Source: Qipengyuania gelatinilytica (GTDB taxonomy: Bacteria > Pseudomonadota > Alphaproteobacteria > Sphingomonadales > Sphingomonadaceae). From it: DNA of 64,000 nucleotides. Positions within the stretch are counted from its first letter, which is position 1; each line of letters begins with the position of its first letter. Shown in pieces: positions 1 through 7,321 of this stretch. The stretch covers positions 2,666,001-2,730,000 of the forward strand of contig NZ_CP081294.1 in the NCBI RefSeq assembly GCF_019711315.1. The letters run 5' to 3'. Both the position numbers and the translations under genes were made by a program. Below the pieces are notes generated by a model. The model did not search any database. It was given only the letters and a program-made list of their open reading frames with translations, and was not told where the DNA came from.

Positions 1-518
1 TCGGAGGCGGCAACACCGCAGTCGAAGAGGCGCTTTACCTCACCAACCATTCCGACGATGTGACTCTGATCCACCGCCGCGACGAACTTCGTGCCGAAAA
101 GATCCTGCAGGAGCGCCTGCTCAACCATCCGAAGATTTCGGTGCTGTGGAACAAGACCGTCGAGAGCTTCGAAGCGGGCGAAAGCGGCGCTTTGTCGACG
201 CTCAACCTGCGCGACACCGTGACGGGCGAAGACAGCACTTTTGCCACCGACGGTGCGTTCGTGGCGATCGGGCATGCGCCTGCAACAGAATTGTTCAAGG
301 GCAAGCTGCCGATGGACGACGGCGGCTATCTGCTCACCGAAGCGGGTTCACCCAGGACCGAGATTCCCGGTGTCTTCGCAGCCGGCGATGTGACCGACCA
401 GGTCTATCGCCAGGCAGTGACCGCAGCGGGCATGGGCTGCATGGCCGCGCTCGATGCAGAGCGCTTCCTCGCGAACCTCGAAATCGACGCCGACGGTCAC
501 GCCCACGCGGCCGAGTAG
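1..518 (+). CDS. trxB: Thioredoxin reductase, C-terminal part (5' end outside window)
   Basis: This is the last 171 codons of an NADPH-dependent FAD flavoprotein that reduces thioredoxin in the cytoplasm. The reading frame is open from base 3. The visible part starts inside the NADPH-binding domain with GGGNTAVEEA, followed by the HRRDELRA segment that contacts the NADP 2'-phosphate. The FAD-domain return motif GVFAAGDVTD and the segment QAVTAAGMGCMAA come next, about 40 residues from the end, as in bacterial TrxB. The CxxC active site lies in the missing N-terminal part and cannot be checked. Family assignment is secure from these motifs. A ferredoxin-NADP reductase of the TrxB-like clade is less likely because the C-terminal half is canonical TrxB. 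Confidence 0.93.
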   Translation, partial: GGGNTAVEEALYLTNHSDDVTLIHRRDELRAEKILQERLLNHPKISVLWNKTVESFEAGESGALSTLNLRDTVTGEDSTFATDGAFVAIGHAPATELFKGKLPMDDGGYLLTEAGSPRTEIPGVFAAGDVTDQVYRQAVTAAGMGCMAALDAERFLANLEIDADGHAHAAE

Positions 519-529
519 CGCTGCAACAG

Positions 530-658
530 CTAGTCGATGCGGCGATAGTCCCACCATTTGCGGGGCTTGCCCGGATCGCGGGGACCAATCACCCAGCGAC
601 CTACAACGTAGGCCGCAAGCCCAAGTCCCGCCAGCCACATGATCGCCGGATCGCTCAC
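530..658 (-). CDS. 42-residue membrane-anchored mini-protein
   Basis: A very short gene starting at GTG 658, whose first bases overlap the TGA of the upstream mini-gene (GTGA), a sign of translational coupling. The product has one hydrophobic segment (residues about 6-20, MWLAGLGLAAYVVG) and a Trp/Arg/Lys-rich tail with KPRKWWDYRR near the end. I do not recognise a family. The one-helix plus basic aromatic tail layout suggests a small inner-membrane protein. It ends 12 bases from the convergent trxB stop. Support comes from the overlap with its partner and the coherent membrane topology; no homology could be checked. Confidence 0.5.
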   Translation of the reverse strand: MSDPAIMWLAGLGLAAYVVGRWVIGPRDPGKPRKWWDYRRID

Positions 659-828
659 TGGTCCTTGTCCCGCTCGTAGAAGGGGATCCAGGCGTCGTGA
701 TCGATCCAGCTCTTGTTCTTGCGCGTCAGCAAGTAAAAGGCGAGCAGCCCCCAGAAGACGAACGAACCCGGTTGCCCTGAGAAGAGGAATTCAAGAAACT
801 TCCACCAACCGCGATCGTCTTCCTGCAT
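655..828 (-). CDS. 57-residue single-pass membrane mini-protein
   Basis: A short gene starting at ATG 828. The product begins MQEDDRGWWKFLEFLF, has one clear transmembrane stretch (about residues 22-35, SFVFWGLLAFYLL) and then a charged tail (RKNKSWIDHDAWIPFYERDKDQ split across about residues 36-57). It overlaps the next mini-gene by four bases, so the two are probably made together. Function is unknown. The tryptophan content and topology resemble small membrane subunits or stabilising peptides, but nothing more specific can be said. Its downstream partner and tight spacing argue that it is a true gene and not a chance frame. Confidence 0.55.
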   Translation of the reverse strand: MQEDDRGWWKFLEFLFSGQPGSFVFWGLLAFYLLTRKNKSWIDHDAWIPFYERDKDQ

Positions 829-935
829 TGACCAGCCCTAGCTGTGGTCGTTTTCTCGCTCGAGAGAGGCTGGACCTAACGAGAGGGTTTTAACGAAGCG
901 TGAGACCGACCCGCAAAAGGCCGGTCCCTGTCCGA

Positions 936-1370
936 TCAGATATGAATGTCGAACGCCCAGATTGCCGCGTGGAAGATCAGCGCGATCAGCACGAGGCTTG
1001 ACAGGGAAAATAGCACGAAGCGCACCATCACCTTGTTGGCGGTCGCCTGGACGATCGAGTGGATGATCCTGAGGCCGACGTAGATCCACGCCAGCAACGC
1101 GTTCATCCCGTCGCCCATTCCGACCATGGCGAGCAGTAGGGCGGTGGCATAGAACACCGTCGGCTGCTCGTGCAAATGGTTGTAATTATGGGCTTTCCAC
1201 TGGACTTCGGCGGGGAGCGTCTCGTCGAGACCCTTGGTCTTGCGGGCATCGTCCGGCTGGATGCCGGCCTTGCTCATGGCGGGAATGCGGGTGGCGTACA
1301 TCCAGACCCACATCACCATCGTCCAGGCGAGCAGGACGACGACGGGCTGGAGAATTTCGGCTTGAATCAC
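936..1370 (-). CDS. MAPEG family membrane protein (distal copy)
   Basis: A 144-residue integral membrane protein of the MAPEG superfamily (eicosanoid and glutathione metabolism family; bacterial members are mostly uncharacterised). It has about four hydrophobic helices. The segment QWKAHNYNHLHEQPTVFY near residues 58-75 is the conserved MAPEG loop with its E-Q-P core, and LRIIHSIVQATANKVMVRF near residues 101-119 is the conserved arginine-rich region. It lies 15 bases downstream of a paralogous gene on the same strand, so the two form an operon that arose by tandem duplication. No substrate can be predicted. Paralogue identity is strong in the loop and weak at the N-terminus. Confidence 0.82.
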   Translation of the reverse strand: MIQAEILQPVVVLLAWTMVMWVWMYATRIPAMSKAGIQPDDARKTKGLDETLPAEVQWKAHNYNHLHEQPTVFYATALLLAMVGMGDGMNALLAWIYVGLRIIHSIVQATANKVMVRFVLFSLSSLVLIALIFHAAIWAFDIHI

Positions 1371-1385
1371 GTGTTTCTCTCCTGA

Positions 1386-1838
1386 TCAGGCAGGGGCGAG
1401 CGAAGGATCGAACAGCAGCGTTGCCATTACCGCGCGAACAGCGAGCACGGTCAGCACCAGCGTCGATATGAGGAACAGCAGGAAGCGAACCTTCACCACG
1501 TTGACCGTCGCCTGATAGACCGAGTGGATGATGCGGACCGCGACATAGGTCCAAGCCAGCAGCACATCGAGTGCACCGGCACCCATGATCGCGAGGATCA
1601 CCACCGTCGGGTAGAAGATCGTCGGCTGCTCCATGAGGTGCACATAGTTATGCGCTTTCCACTGCACCTTGTCGGGTATCACGCCTTCAAGGTCCTGCCC
1701 GCGTCCGCCGGGCTTGGCATCGCCGAGGCCGCCACTGACCTTCTTGATCGCAGGAAGCCGGGTGAACGCCATCCAGTACAGCATGACGAGTGACCACAGC
1801 ACGAGCACCGCTGCCGGTGCGAGTATTTGAGCCTGCAT
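1386..1838 (-). CDS. MAPEG family membrane protein (proximal copy)
   Basis: A 150-residue integral membrane protein with the same fold as its downstream neighbour. The start at ATG 1838 (MQAQILAPA) was chosen over upstream in-frame codons because the alignment with the paralogue begins there (MIQAEILQP). The signature QWKAHNYVHLMEQPTIFY and the later VRIIHSVYQATVNVVKVRF match MAPEG proteins. It carries an extra Gly/Asp-rich insertion after helix 1 that the distal copy partly lacks. Two tandem copies suggest a heteromeric trimer or sub-functionalisation (inference). It follows a PLP-dependent dehydratase on the same strand after a 55-base gap. Confidence 0.82.
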   Translation of the reverse strand: MQAQILAPAAVLVLWSLVMLYWMAFTRLPAIKKVSGGLGDAKPGGRGQDLEGVIPDKVQWKAHNYVHLMEQPTIFYPTVVILAIMGAGALDVLLAWTYVAVRIIHSVYQATVNVVKVRFLLFLISTLVLTVLAVRAVMATLLFDPSLAPA

Positions 1839-1893
1839 TTCGGATATTCCCTCCCAGTTGCAAAAGCAGACCTGTCCCGCAGGCCCGCAAATG

Positions 1894-2847
1894 TCAAACC
1901 TGCGCGATGGTCCGTGCAAAGCTCTGCGCATCGGTATTGCCCCCGGTGACCATGATCACGGTGTCCTCGTCCACCGGTACCTTGCCCGCCAGCGCTGCGG
2001 CGAGGGCGGCGGCGCCGCCCGGTTCGACCACGAGGTTGAGTTTCGCGAATGCAAAGCGCTGCGCTGCCCGTACCTCCTCGTCGGTCACCGAAACGCCCGG
2101 TTCTGCGCGGCCATGAAGCACGTCGAGATTGATCTGCTTGGTCGCATCGGGCTGCAATGCGTCGCAGATCGTCGCTGGCGGAGCATCGCCAACCCTTACG
2201 ATCTCGCCCGCGGCCATAGCCTGACCGACCATGTCCCACCCCTCAGGCTCCACGAGGTGGATCGCGCTTTCGGGGCAGGCGAGAGCGAGGCCTGCGGCCA
2301 GCCCACCGCCACCGCAACACACCACCAGCCGCGAAGGCTGGCGCCCCATTTGCTGCGTGATTTCCACTCCGGCGCTACCCTGTCCCTCGATCACCCACGG
2401 ATCGCCGAAGGCATGGACGAGCGTTCCGCCGCGCTCTGCAATCAGCTTGGCTGCAACTGCGTCGCGGTCCTCGCCAGGGCGGTCGTAGAGCACGATCTCA
2501 GCCCCCAGCGCCTGTGTGGCTTCCAGCTTCACCTTCGGGGCATTGCGCGGCATCACGATCGCGGCCTTGATCCCCAGCCTGCGGGCGGCCCAGGCAACGC
2601 CCTGCGCGTGGTTGCCGGAGGACACGGCCACGACCCCGCGGGCTTTCTCTTCCTCGCTCAGGTTCGACAGGCGCCACCAGCCGCCGCGGATCTTGAAAGC
2701 GCCGACAGGTTGCAGGCTTTCCGCTTTCACATGGGCCGTCACCCCGTCGATCTCGACCGGCAGGAGAGGCGTCGGCGGAAGGATCGCGCCGATCGATGCG
2801 GCGGCTTCGAGCACGCCGTCCCGGGTGGGCTTGCGCATATCGCTCAT
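1894..2847 (-). CDS. Threonine/serine dehydratase-like PLP enzyme (fold type II)
   Basis: A 317-residue fold-type-II PLP enzyme related to catabolic threonine dehydratase and serine racemase. Visible motifs are the Schiff-base lysine in GAFKIRGG, the asparagine loop SSGNHAQG, the phosphate-binding glycine loop CCGGGGLAAG, and a C-terminal VTGGN motif. There is no C-terminal ACT-like regulatory domain, so it is the short catabolic type and not biosynthetic IlvA. The start at ATG 2847 is preceded by a good GGGAGG ribosome site; upstream in-frame codons extend it without homology. Likely reactions are deamination of threonine or serine to 2-oxobutyrate or pyruvate. Hydroxyaspartate dehydratase is an alternative, so the substrate is uncertain. 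Confidence 0.85.
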   Translation of the reverse strand: MSDMRKPTRDGVLEAAASIGAILPPTPLLPVEIDGVTAHVKAESLQPVGAFKIRGGWWRLSNLSEEEKARGVVAVSSGNHAQGVAWAARRLGIKAAIVMPRNAPKVKLEATQALGAEIVLYDRPGEDRDAVAAKLIAERGGTLVHAFGDPWVIEGQGSAGVEITQQMGRQPSRLVVCCGGGGLAAGLALACPESAIHLVEPEGWDMVGQAMAAGEIVRVGDAPPATICDALQPDATKQINLDVLHGRAEPGVSVTDEEVRAAQRFAFAKLNLVVEPGGAAALAAALAGKVPVDEDTVIMVTGGNTDAQSFARTIAQV

Positions 2848-3097
2848 TGCTGGAGCCTCCCCCGATCCGTCCGACAGCTTGGAACGGATGGAACACGGTC
2901 CTGTCGGAACGTAATGATGCTCGCGCATGCGTGCATTGCGAGCGGCCTTGTAGAGCAGGGGGCGAGGGTGGTCATGTCCTTCCCTATGACTCAGCCTTGC
3001 GCGCTAGGGAACGGCTTTTCGCGGATCGATTGGCGTCTCCCGCGCATTCGGTTACAGGGCGCGCAAGAATCGGATTTCAAGAAAAGAGGTTTCATCC

Positions 3098-4309
3098 ATG
3101 TCGACAGTTCTGGTCATCGGTGCAGGCGGCGTCAGCTCGGTCTGCGTTCACAAGATGGCGATGAACAAGGATATCTTCACCGATATCCATCTCGCCAGCC
3201 GCACCAAGTCCAAGTGCGACGCCATCGCCGCCAGCGTGAAGACCCGCACCGGCGTGGATATCTCGACCTACGAGATCGACGCGGAAGAAGTGCCCGCGAT
3301 GGTGAACCTCATCAATAAGGTCCAGCCGAGCCTCGTCGTGAACCTCGCGCTGCCGTATCAGGACCTGCCGATCATGGACGCCTGCCTCGAAGCGGGCGTG
3401 AGCTATCTCGACACGGCGAATTACGAGCCGAAGGACGAGGCCAAGTTCGAATACCACTGGCAGTGGGCCTATCACGACCGCTTCAAAGACGCGGGCCTGA
3501 TGGCGCTGCTCGGTTCGGGTTTCGACCCGGGCGTGACCAGCGTATTCACCATGTGGCTGAAGAAGCACAAGCTGAAGACCATCCGCCAGCTCGACATCCT
3601 CGACTGCAACGGCGGCGATCATGGCCAGGCTTTTGCGACCAACTTCAACCCGGAAATCAACATCCGCGAAGTGACCGCGCCCGCGCGTCACTGGGAGAAC
3701 GGCGAATTCGTCGTAACCCCCGCGATGGGCAAGAAGGTCGAATTCGACTTCGAGGGCGTCGGCCCCAAGAACATGTACATGATGTATCACGAGGAGTTGG
3801 AAAGCCTCGCCAAGTTCAATCCCGAACTCGAGCGTGCGCGCTTCTGGATGACCTTCGGCGATGAATACATCAAGCACCTCACCGTGCTGCAGAACGTCGG
3901 CATGACGCGCATCGACCCGGTGCGCTACCAGGGCAAGGACATCATCCCGCTGCAGTTCCTCGCCGCTGTGCTTCCCAAGCCCGAAACGCTGGGCGAAACG
4001 ACCAAGGGCAACACCAATATCGGCGTCATCGCGACCGGCGAAGCGCTCGACGGGTCGGGCGAGAAGACCTTCTACATCAACAATATCTGCAGCCACGAAG
4101 CGGCTTACGAGGAAACCGGCAACCAGGCGGTATCCTATACCACCGGCGTGCCCGCGATGATCGGTTCGGCGATGATGGTCACCGGCAAGTGGTCGGGCGA
4201 CGGCGTGTTCAACATGGAAGAGATGGACCCCGATCCCTTCATGGACATGCTCAATGAGCACGGCCTGCCGTGGCAGGTGAAGGAACTGGATGGCCCGGTC
4301 GACTTCTAA
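3098..4309 (+). CDS. Carboxynorspermidine dehydrogenase (saccharopine dehydrogenase family)
   Basis: A 403-residue NADPH enzyme of the Lys1/saccharopine dehydrogenase family. It begins with a Rossmann motif (VLVIGAGGVSS) and continues with SRTKSKCDAI and LPYQDLPIMDACLEAGV, which are typical of CANSDH. The enzyme condenses aspartate semialdehyde with putrescine or diaminopropane and reduces the imine to carboxy(nor)spermidine. Assignment is supported by context: carboxynorspermidine decarboxylase lies about 1 kb downstream and ornithine decarboxylase beyond it. The start at ATG 3098 follows an AGAGG ribosome site. The last 20 bases overlap the start of the next gene. Whether the product is spermidine, norspermidine or both cannot be read from the sequence. 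Confidence 0.9.
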   Translation: MSTVLVIGAGGVSSVCVHKMAMNKDIFTDIHLASRTKSKCDAIAASVKTRTGVDISTYEIDAEEVPAMVNLINKVQPSLVVNLALPYQDLPIMDACLEAGVSYLDTANYEPKDEAKFEYHWQWAYHDRFKDAGLMALLGSGFDPGVTSVFTMWLKKHKLKTIRQLDILDCNGGDHGQAFATNFNPEINIREVTAPARHWENGEFVVTPAMGKKVEFDFEGVGPKNMYMMYHEELESLAKFNPELERARFWMTFGDEYIKHLTVLQNVGMTRIDPVRYQGKDIIPLQFLAAVLPKPETLGETTKGNTNIGVIATGEALDGSGEKTFYINNICSHEAAYEETGNQAVSYTTGVPAMIGSAMMVTGKWSGDGVFNMEEMDPDPFMDMLNEHGLPWQVKELDGPVDF

Positions 4310-5285
4310 CGCCCTTGCAGTCGCGGGCGCGCTGGCACTTGCCGCGTGCTCGGGGCCGGGCAGGGAAGACGCGCCGCGCGTCGAGATGGATGCCGACTGG
4401 GCGCAGGTGCCGGACGGCACCGCCTACGGCGAATTGAGCGCGGTCGATGTCGACAGCCACGGCCATATTTTCGTGCTCCATCGGGCCGGACGGGAGTGGA
4501 AAGAGCCATTCCCGACCGACCTGATTGCCGAGCCGACGGTTTTCATGTTCGCTGCGAACGGCAAGCTGCTCGGCAAATGGGGAGCAAATACGCTCGTCAT
4601 GCCGCACGGCCTGTCGGTCGATGACGAGGACAAGGTCTGGATCACCGACGTTGCGCGAGAGCAGGTGCTGCGTTTCAGCCACGATGGTGCGGAGGAGCTT
4701 GCGCTGGGCGAACGCGGCGTGACCGGGCAGGACGACGGGCACTTCGGTCGTCCGGCCGATATCGCCTTCCTTCCGGGTAGGGTGCTGGTCGCCGATGGCT
4801 ATCTCAATGACCGGATCGCGGTGTTCGACCGCGATGGTAATTTCCTTGAAAGCTGGGGCGAGGAGGGCGGGGGTCCGGGCGAGTTCGACCTGCCTCACTC
4901 GGTCGCAACCGATGCGACCTACGTCTACGTCGCCGACCGCGAGAACGGGCGTGTCCAGCTGCTCACTCATGCAGGCGAACCCATTGCAAGCTGGAAACCG
5001 GAAGGGACGGGCCATCCCTACGCCGCAAAGCCCATCGGGGGCGGCTATGTGCTGGTTATCGAAGGGCGCGACGCGGAAGGGCGCTATGGCGCGATCGGCA
5101 GGCTCTACCGCGAGGACGGTTCGCTCGAACGCGTCTTCGATGCGGGCGTCGACCCGCGGACCGGCACAAGCCTCGGCCACGACATCGCACTCGCCCGCGA
5201 TGGCAGCGTCTACATGGTCGACAACAAGGCCAACCGCGTGGTGAAGTTCGAACTTGCCACCGCCGGCCTCGAAAACAGCGAGTGA
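4290..5285 (+). CDS. NHL-repeat lipoprotein embedded in the polyamine operon
   Basis: A 331-residue exported protein. The N-terminus is a lipoprotein signal (hydrophobic ALAVAGALALAAC, lipobox Cys at about residue 20), so it should be anchored in a membrane facing the periplasm. The rest is a six-bladed NHL/SMP-30-like beta-propeller: blades such as GKWGANTLVMPHGLSVDDEDK, GHFGRPADIAFLPGRVLVADG and GEFDLPHSVATDATYVYVADR show the recurring hydrophobic-x-D pattern. It resembles bacterial 6-bladed propeller proteins distantly related to peptidylglycine lyases. It overlaps the end of the upstream dehydrogenase by 20 bases and ends 43 bases before the decarboxylase, so it is co-transcribed with two cytosolic polyamine enzymes. 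Its function is unknown. Confidence 0.85.
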   Translation: MARSTSNALAVAGALALAACSGPGREDAPRVEMDADWAQVPDGTAYGELSAVDVDSHGHIFVLHRAGREWKEPFPTDLIAEPTVFMFAANGKLLGKWGANTLVMPHGLSVDDEDKVWITDVAREQVLRFSHDGAEELALGERGVTGQDDGHFGRPADIAFLPGRVLVADGYLNDRIAVFDRDGNFLESWGEEGGGPGEFDLPHSVATDATYVYVADRENGRVQLLTHAGEPIASWKPEGTGHPYAAKPIGGGYVLVIEGRDAEGRYGAIGRLYREDGSLERVFDAGVDPRTGTSLGHDIALARDGSVYMVDNKANRVVKFELATAGLENSE

Positions 5286-5328
5286 GTTCGCCCTTTCGCA
5301 TTGCCGCGCGCGCGCCTAGATGCGCCCC

Positions 5329-6507
5329 ATGGAAACAAAAGCCGGCGATCCGGGCGCCTTTGCCCATTTCGATTTGAACCGTGTCGACAGCCCCGCATTC
5401 GTCGTGGATGCGGCGAAGCTGCGCGCCAATTGCCAGGTGCTGGCCGAGATCCGCGACGAGGCGGAGATCAAGATACTCTCAGCGCTCAAGGCGTTCTCGA
5501 TGTGGAGCGCGGCGCCGATCATTGGCGAATATCTGGATGGTGTCTGCACCTCGGGCCTATGGGAAGCGCGGCTGGCTTCCGAATTCTACGATGGCGAGAT
5601 CAGCACCTATTGCGCGGCCTACAAGCCGGAGGAACTGGACGAGGTCTGCCGCCTGTCGGACCATGTGATCTTCAATTCGCCCGGCCAGATGCAGCGCGCT
5701 GCGCTCATTCTCGAGAATGCGCGTGCGAGCGGACAGGATTTCGAAGTCGGCCTGCGCATCAATCCGCAGGTACCGACCGGCGAAGTGCCGCGCTACGATC
5801 CCTCCAGTCCCGGCAGCCGTCTCGGCTTTCCGATCGACCAGCTGACACCCGAAATCATGGAAGGCGTCGAGGGTATTCACTTCCATAATTTGTGCGAGCA
5901 GGACTTCGAGCCGCTGCACCGGACGTGGGACAAGGTTTTCGATGCGATCGAGCCGTGGTTCGGCCAGCTCAAGTGGATCAACATGGGCGGCGGGCATCAC
6001 ATCACCCGCGCCGACTACCAGCGCGAGGAACTGGTCGAATTCCTCAAGGACGCCAAGGAGGATACTGACGCCGAGATTTATCTCGAACCGGGCGAAGCTG
6101 TCGCCCTCGATGCGGGTATCCTTGTGGGCACCATCCTCGACACCGGCTTCAACGGTCTGCCTGTCGCGATTGCCGACGTATCGGCGACCTGCCACATGCC
6201 CGATGTGATCGAAGCACCCTATCGCCCCGCAATGCTGGGCGAGGCCGCGGACGCGCAGTCGCCGGAGGTACGCATCGGCGGGCCTTCCTGCCTCGCCGGC
6301 GATGTCATCGGGGACTACCGCATTCCCGGCGGCGCCGAGGTCGGCAAGCGTTTCGCCTTCCTCGACCAGGCGCATTATTCGATGGTTAAGACGAACACGT
6401 TTAACGGGGTGCAGCTGCCGTCGATTTACATGTGGGACAGCGAGACCGACTCCCTCGAACTGGTGAAGGAGTTCGGTTACGAAGATTTTCGCGGAAGGCT
6501 GAGCTAG
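5329..6507 (+). CDS. nspC: Carboxynorspermidine decarboxylase
   Basis: A 392-residue PLP-dependent decarboxylase of the alanine-racemase-like fold III family. It removes the carboxylate from carboxynorspermidine or carboxyspermidine, the last step of this polyamine route. The Schiff-base lysine lies in LSALKAFSMW. Further motifs are FHNLCEQ, the glycine loop INMGGGHHITR, LEPGEAVALDAG and the C-terminal IGGPSCLAGDVIGDY that supplies the active-site Cys-Asp across the dimer. The start is ambiguous: ATG 5329 (METKAGD) is used, but an in-frame ATG at 5320 is equally possible and neither has a convincing ribosome site. It works with the dehydrogenase encoded about 1 kb upstream. Confidence 0.92.
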   Translation: METKAGDPGAFAHFDLNRVDSPAFVVDAAKLRANCQVLAEIRDEAEIKILSALKAFSMWSAAPIIGEYLDGVCTSGLWEARLASEFYDGEISTYCAAYKPEELDEVCRLSDHVIFNSPGQMQRAALILENARASGQDFEVGLRINPQVPTGEVPRYDPSSPGSRLGFPIDQLTPEIMEGVEGIHFHNLCEQDFEPLHRTWDKVFDAIEPWFGQLKWINMGGGHHITRADYQREELVEFLKDAKEDTDAEIYLEPGEAVALDAGILVGTILDTGFNGLPVAIADVSATCHMPDVIEAPYRPAMLGEAADAQSPEVRIGGPSCLAGDVIGDYRIPGGAEVGKRFAFLDQAHYSMVKTNTFNGVQLPSIYMWDSETDSLELVKEFGYEDFRGRLS

Positions 6508-6537
6508 GTCGCCGGTCCGCCAAGGGGGGTAGTTCTT

Positions 6538-7053
6538 ATGAAAAAATACGCACTTCGCGCAGCGATCCTTGCTGGTTCGATCACCATGGCTGGCGCCATG
6601 GCGGCCGCCCCCGTCGCGGCGCAGGAATACGTGCCCGAAAAGGTGGTGAAGTCGGTTTCGACGGCCGACCTGCGCGCGCTGGTGGCTTCGTTCGACCATG
6701 AAGAGGTCAGGGTCATCGAAGAGGAATACATCGTCATCGGCCGCGATGAAGAAGGGCTTGCGTATACTCTCTTCGGCACCGCGTGCGATGTCGGGTCGGT
6801 TCCGGGATGCCAGGGCATCATGGCGCAGGTCCGCTACGACCTGCCCGACAGTGTCACCCACGCGCGACTGGCGAAGGCCAACCTCCAGAACGCGGCGCTG
6901 AATGTTTGGGCGGACTACGAAAACGAGACACTGGGCGTCACCCGTTATGTCGTGATCGACTACGGCGTGACGATGGCCAACCTGCGCGAAAACATCTCGG
7001 TTCTGCTCAGCCTCGCACCAGGGGCCGTAGGTACCGCGACCGGCGACGAATAG
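6538..7053 (+). CDS. Exported YbjN-domain-like protein
   Basis: A 171-residue protein with a Sec signal peptide (MKKYALRAAILAG...AAAPVAAQE, cleavage after about residue 28). The mature part resembles the YbjN/type III chaperone-like fold seen in many alphaproteobacterial secreted proteins: two-strand stretches around EEEYIVIGRDEEGLAY, a Cys pair (ACDVGSVPGCQG) and TLGVTRYVVIDYGVTMANLREN. A strong ribosome site (AAGGGGGG) precedes ATG 6538. It starts 30 bases after nspC and is probably in the same transcript. The two cysteines eight residues apart could form a disulphide in the periplasm. Function is unknown. Confidence 0.72.
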   Translation: MKKYALRAAILAGSITMAGAMAAAPVAAQEYVPEKVVKSVSTADLRALVASFDHEEVRVIEEEYIVIGRDEEGLAYTLFGTACDVGSVPGCQGIMAQVRYDLPDSVTHARLAKANLQNAALNVWADYENETLGVTRYVVIDYGVTMANLRENISVLLSLAPGAVGTATGDE

Positions 7054-7321
7054 GGTCCGAAGCTCCGGGGCGCGCCTCTAGATGGCGCTTTCCGGGAGCG
7101 GTAAGTCGACCGGCTGTGCGAGGTGCTCGTCGGGCTGTCGGAACGGCCCGCTGCGCAATGTTTTGATAGGGTAAGTCCGGAGCCGAAACGCGAGCGATTT
7201 GGCTTGATTTTTTGCCGAATCTTACTATTTGCGCTGCTCCTGCTGCCCCAAGGGGACTTCCTAACCGCAAGGCAGCTTGTCGTTTCATGGTCCGTACGGA
7301 CCGTTTAGGGGGTCCCTTGAG
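7054..7321 (+). promoter_or_regulatory. Candidate structured leader of the ornithine decarboxylase gene
   Basis: A 268-base non-coding interval ahead of ornithine decarboxylase. It contains a strong GC hairpin (CGGGC...GCCCG, near 7129-7150), a T-rich stretch near 7204-7215, and the switch-like element listed separately at its 3' end. A reading frame from GTG 7123 (or TTG 7204) runs to TAG 7306-7308, stopping inside the ribosome site of the enzyme gene. Structured leaders of the speF class are known upstream of alphaproteobacterial ornithine decarboxylase genes. Membership in that class is an inference from position and architecture, and a covariance-model search was not possible. Confidence 0.5.
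7289..7315 (+). promoter_or_regulatory. Three-segment mutually exclusive hairpin over the ribosome site
   Basis: The sequence holds a perfect 14-base palindrome GGTCCGTACGGACC (7289-7302) followed eight bases later by a second GGTCC (7311-7315). The middle GGACC (7298-7302) can pair either with the upstream GGTCC (7289-7293) or with the downstream copy. In the second pairing the AGGGGG ribosome site (7307-7312) is trapped in loop and stem; in the first it is free. This is the layout of a translational on/off switch for the TTG start at 7322. The base pairing is seen directly; the regulatory role is inferred. Confidence 0.5.

Noticed and set aside
829..935. Inverted sequence GACCG...CGGTC as a terminator of the MAPEG operon
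   Set aside because: The stem is short with mismatches and no T tract follows on the minus strand.
7066..7104. Imperfect CTCCGG...CCGGGAG hairpin after the YbjN-like gene as an intrinsic terminator
   Set aside because: The stem has bulges and no T tract; it is treated as part of the leader interval instead.
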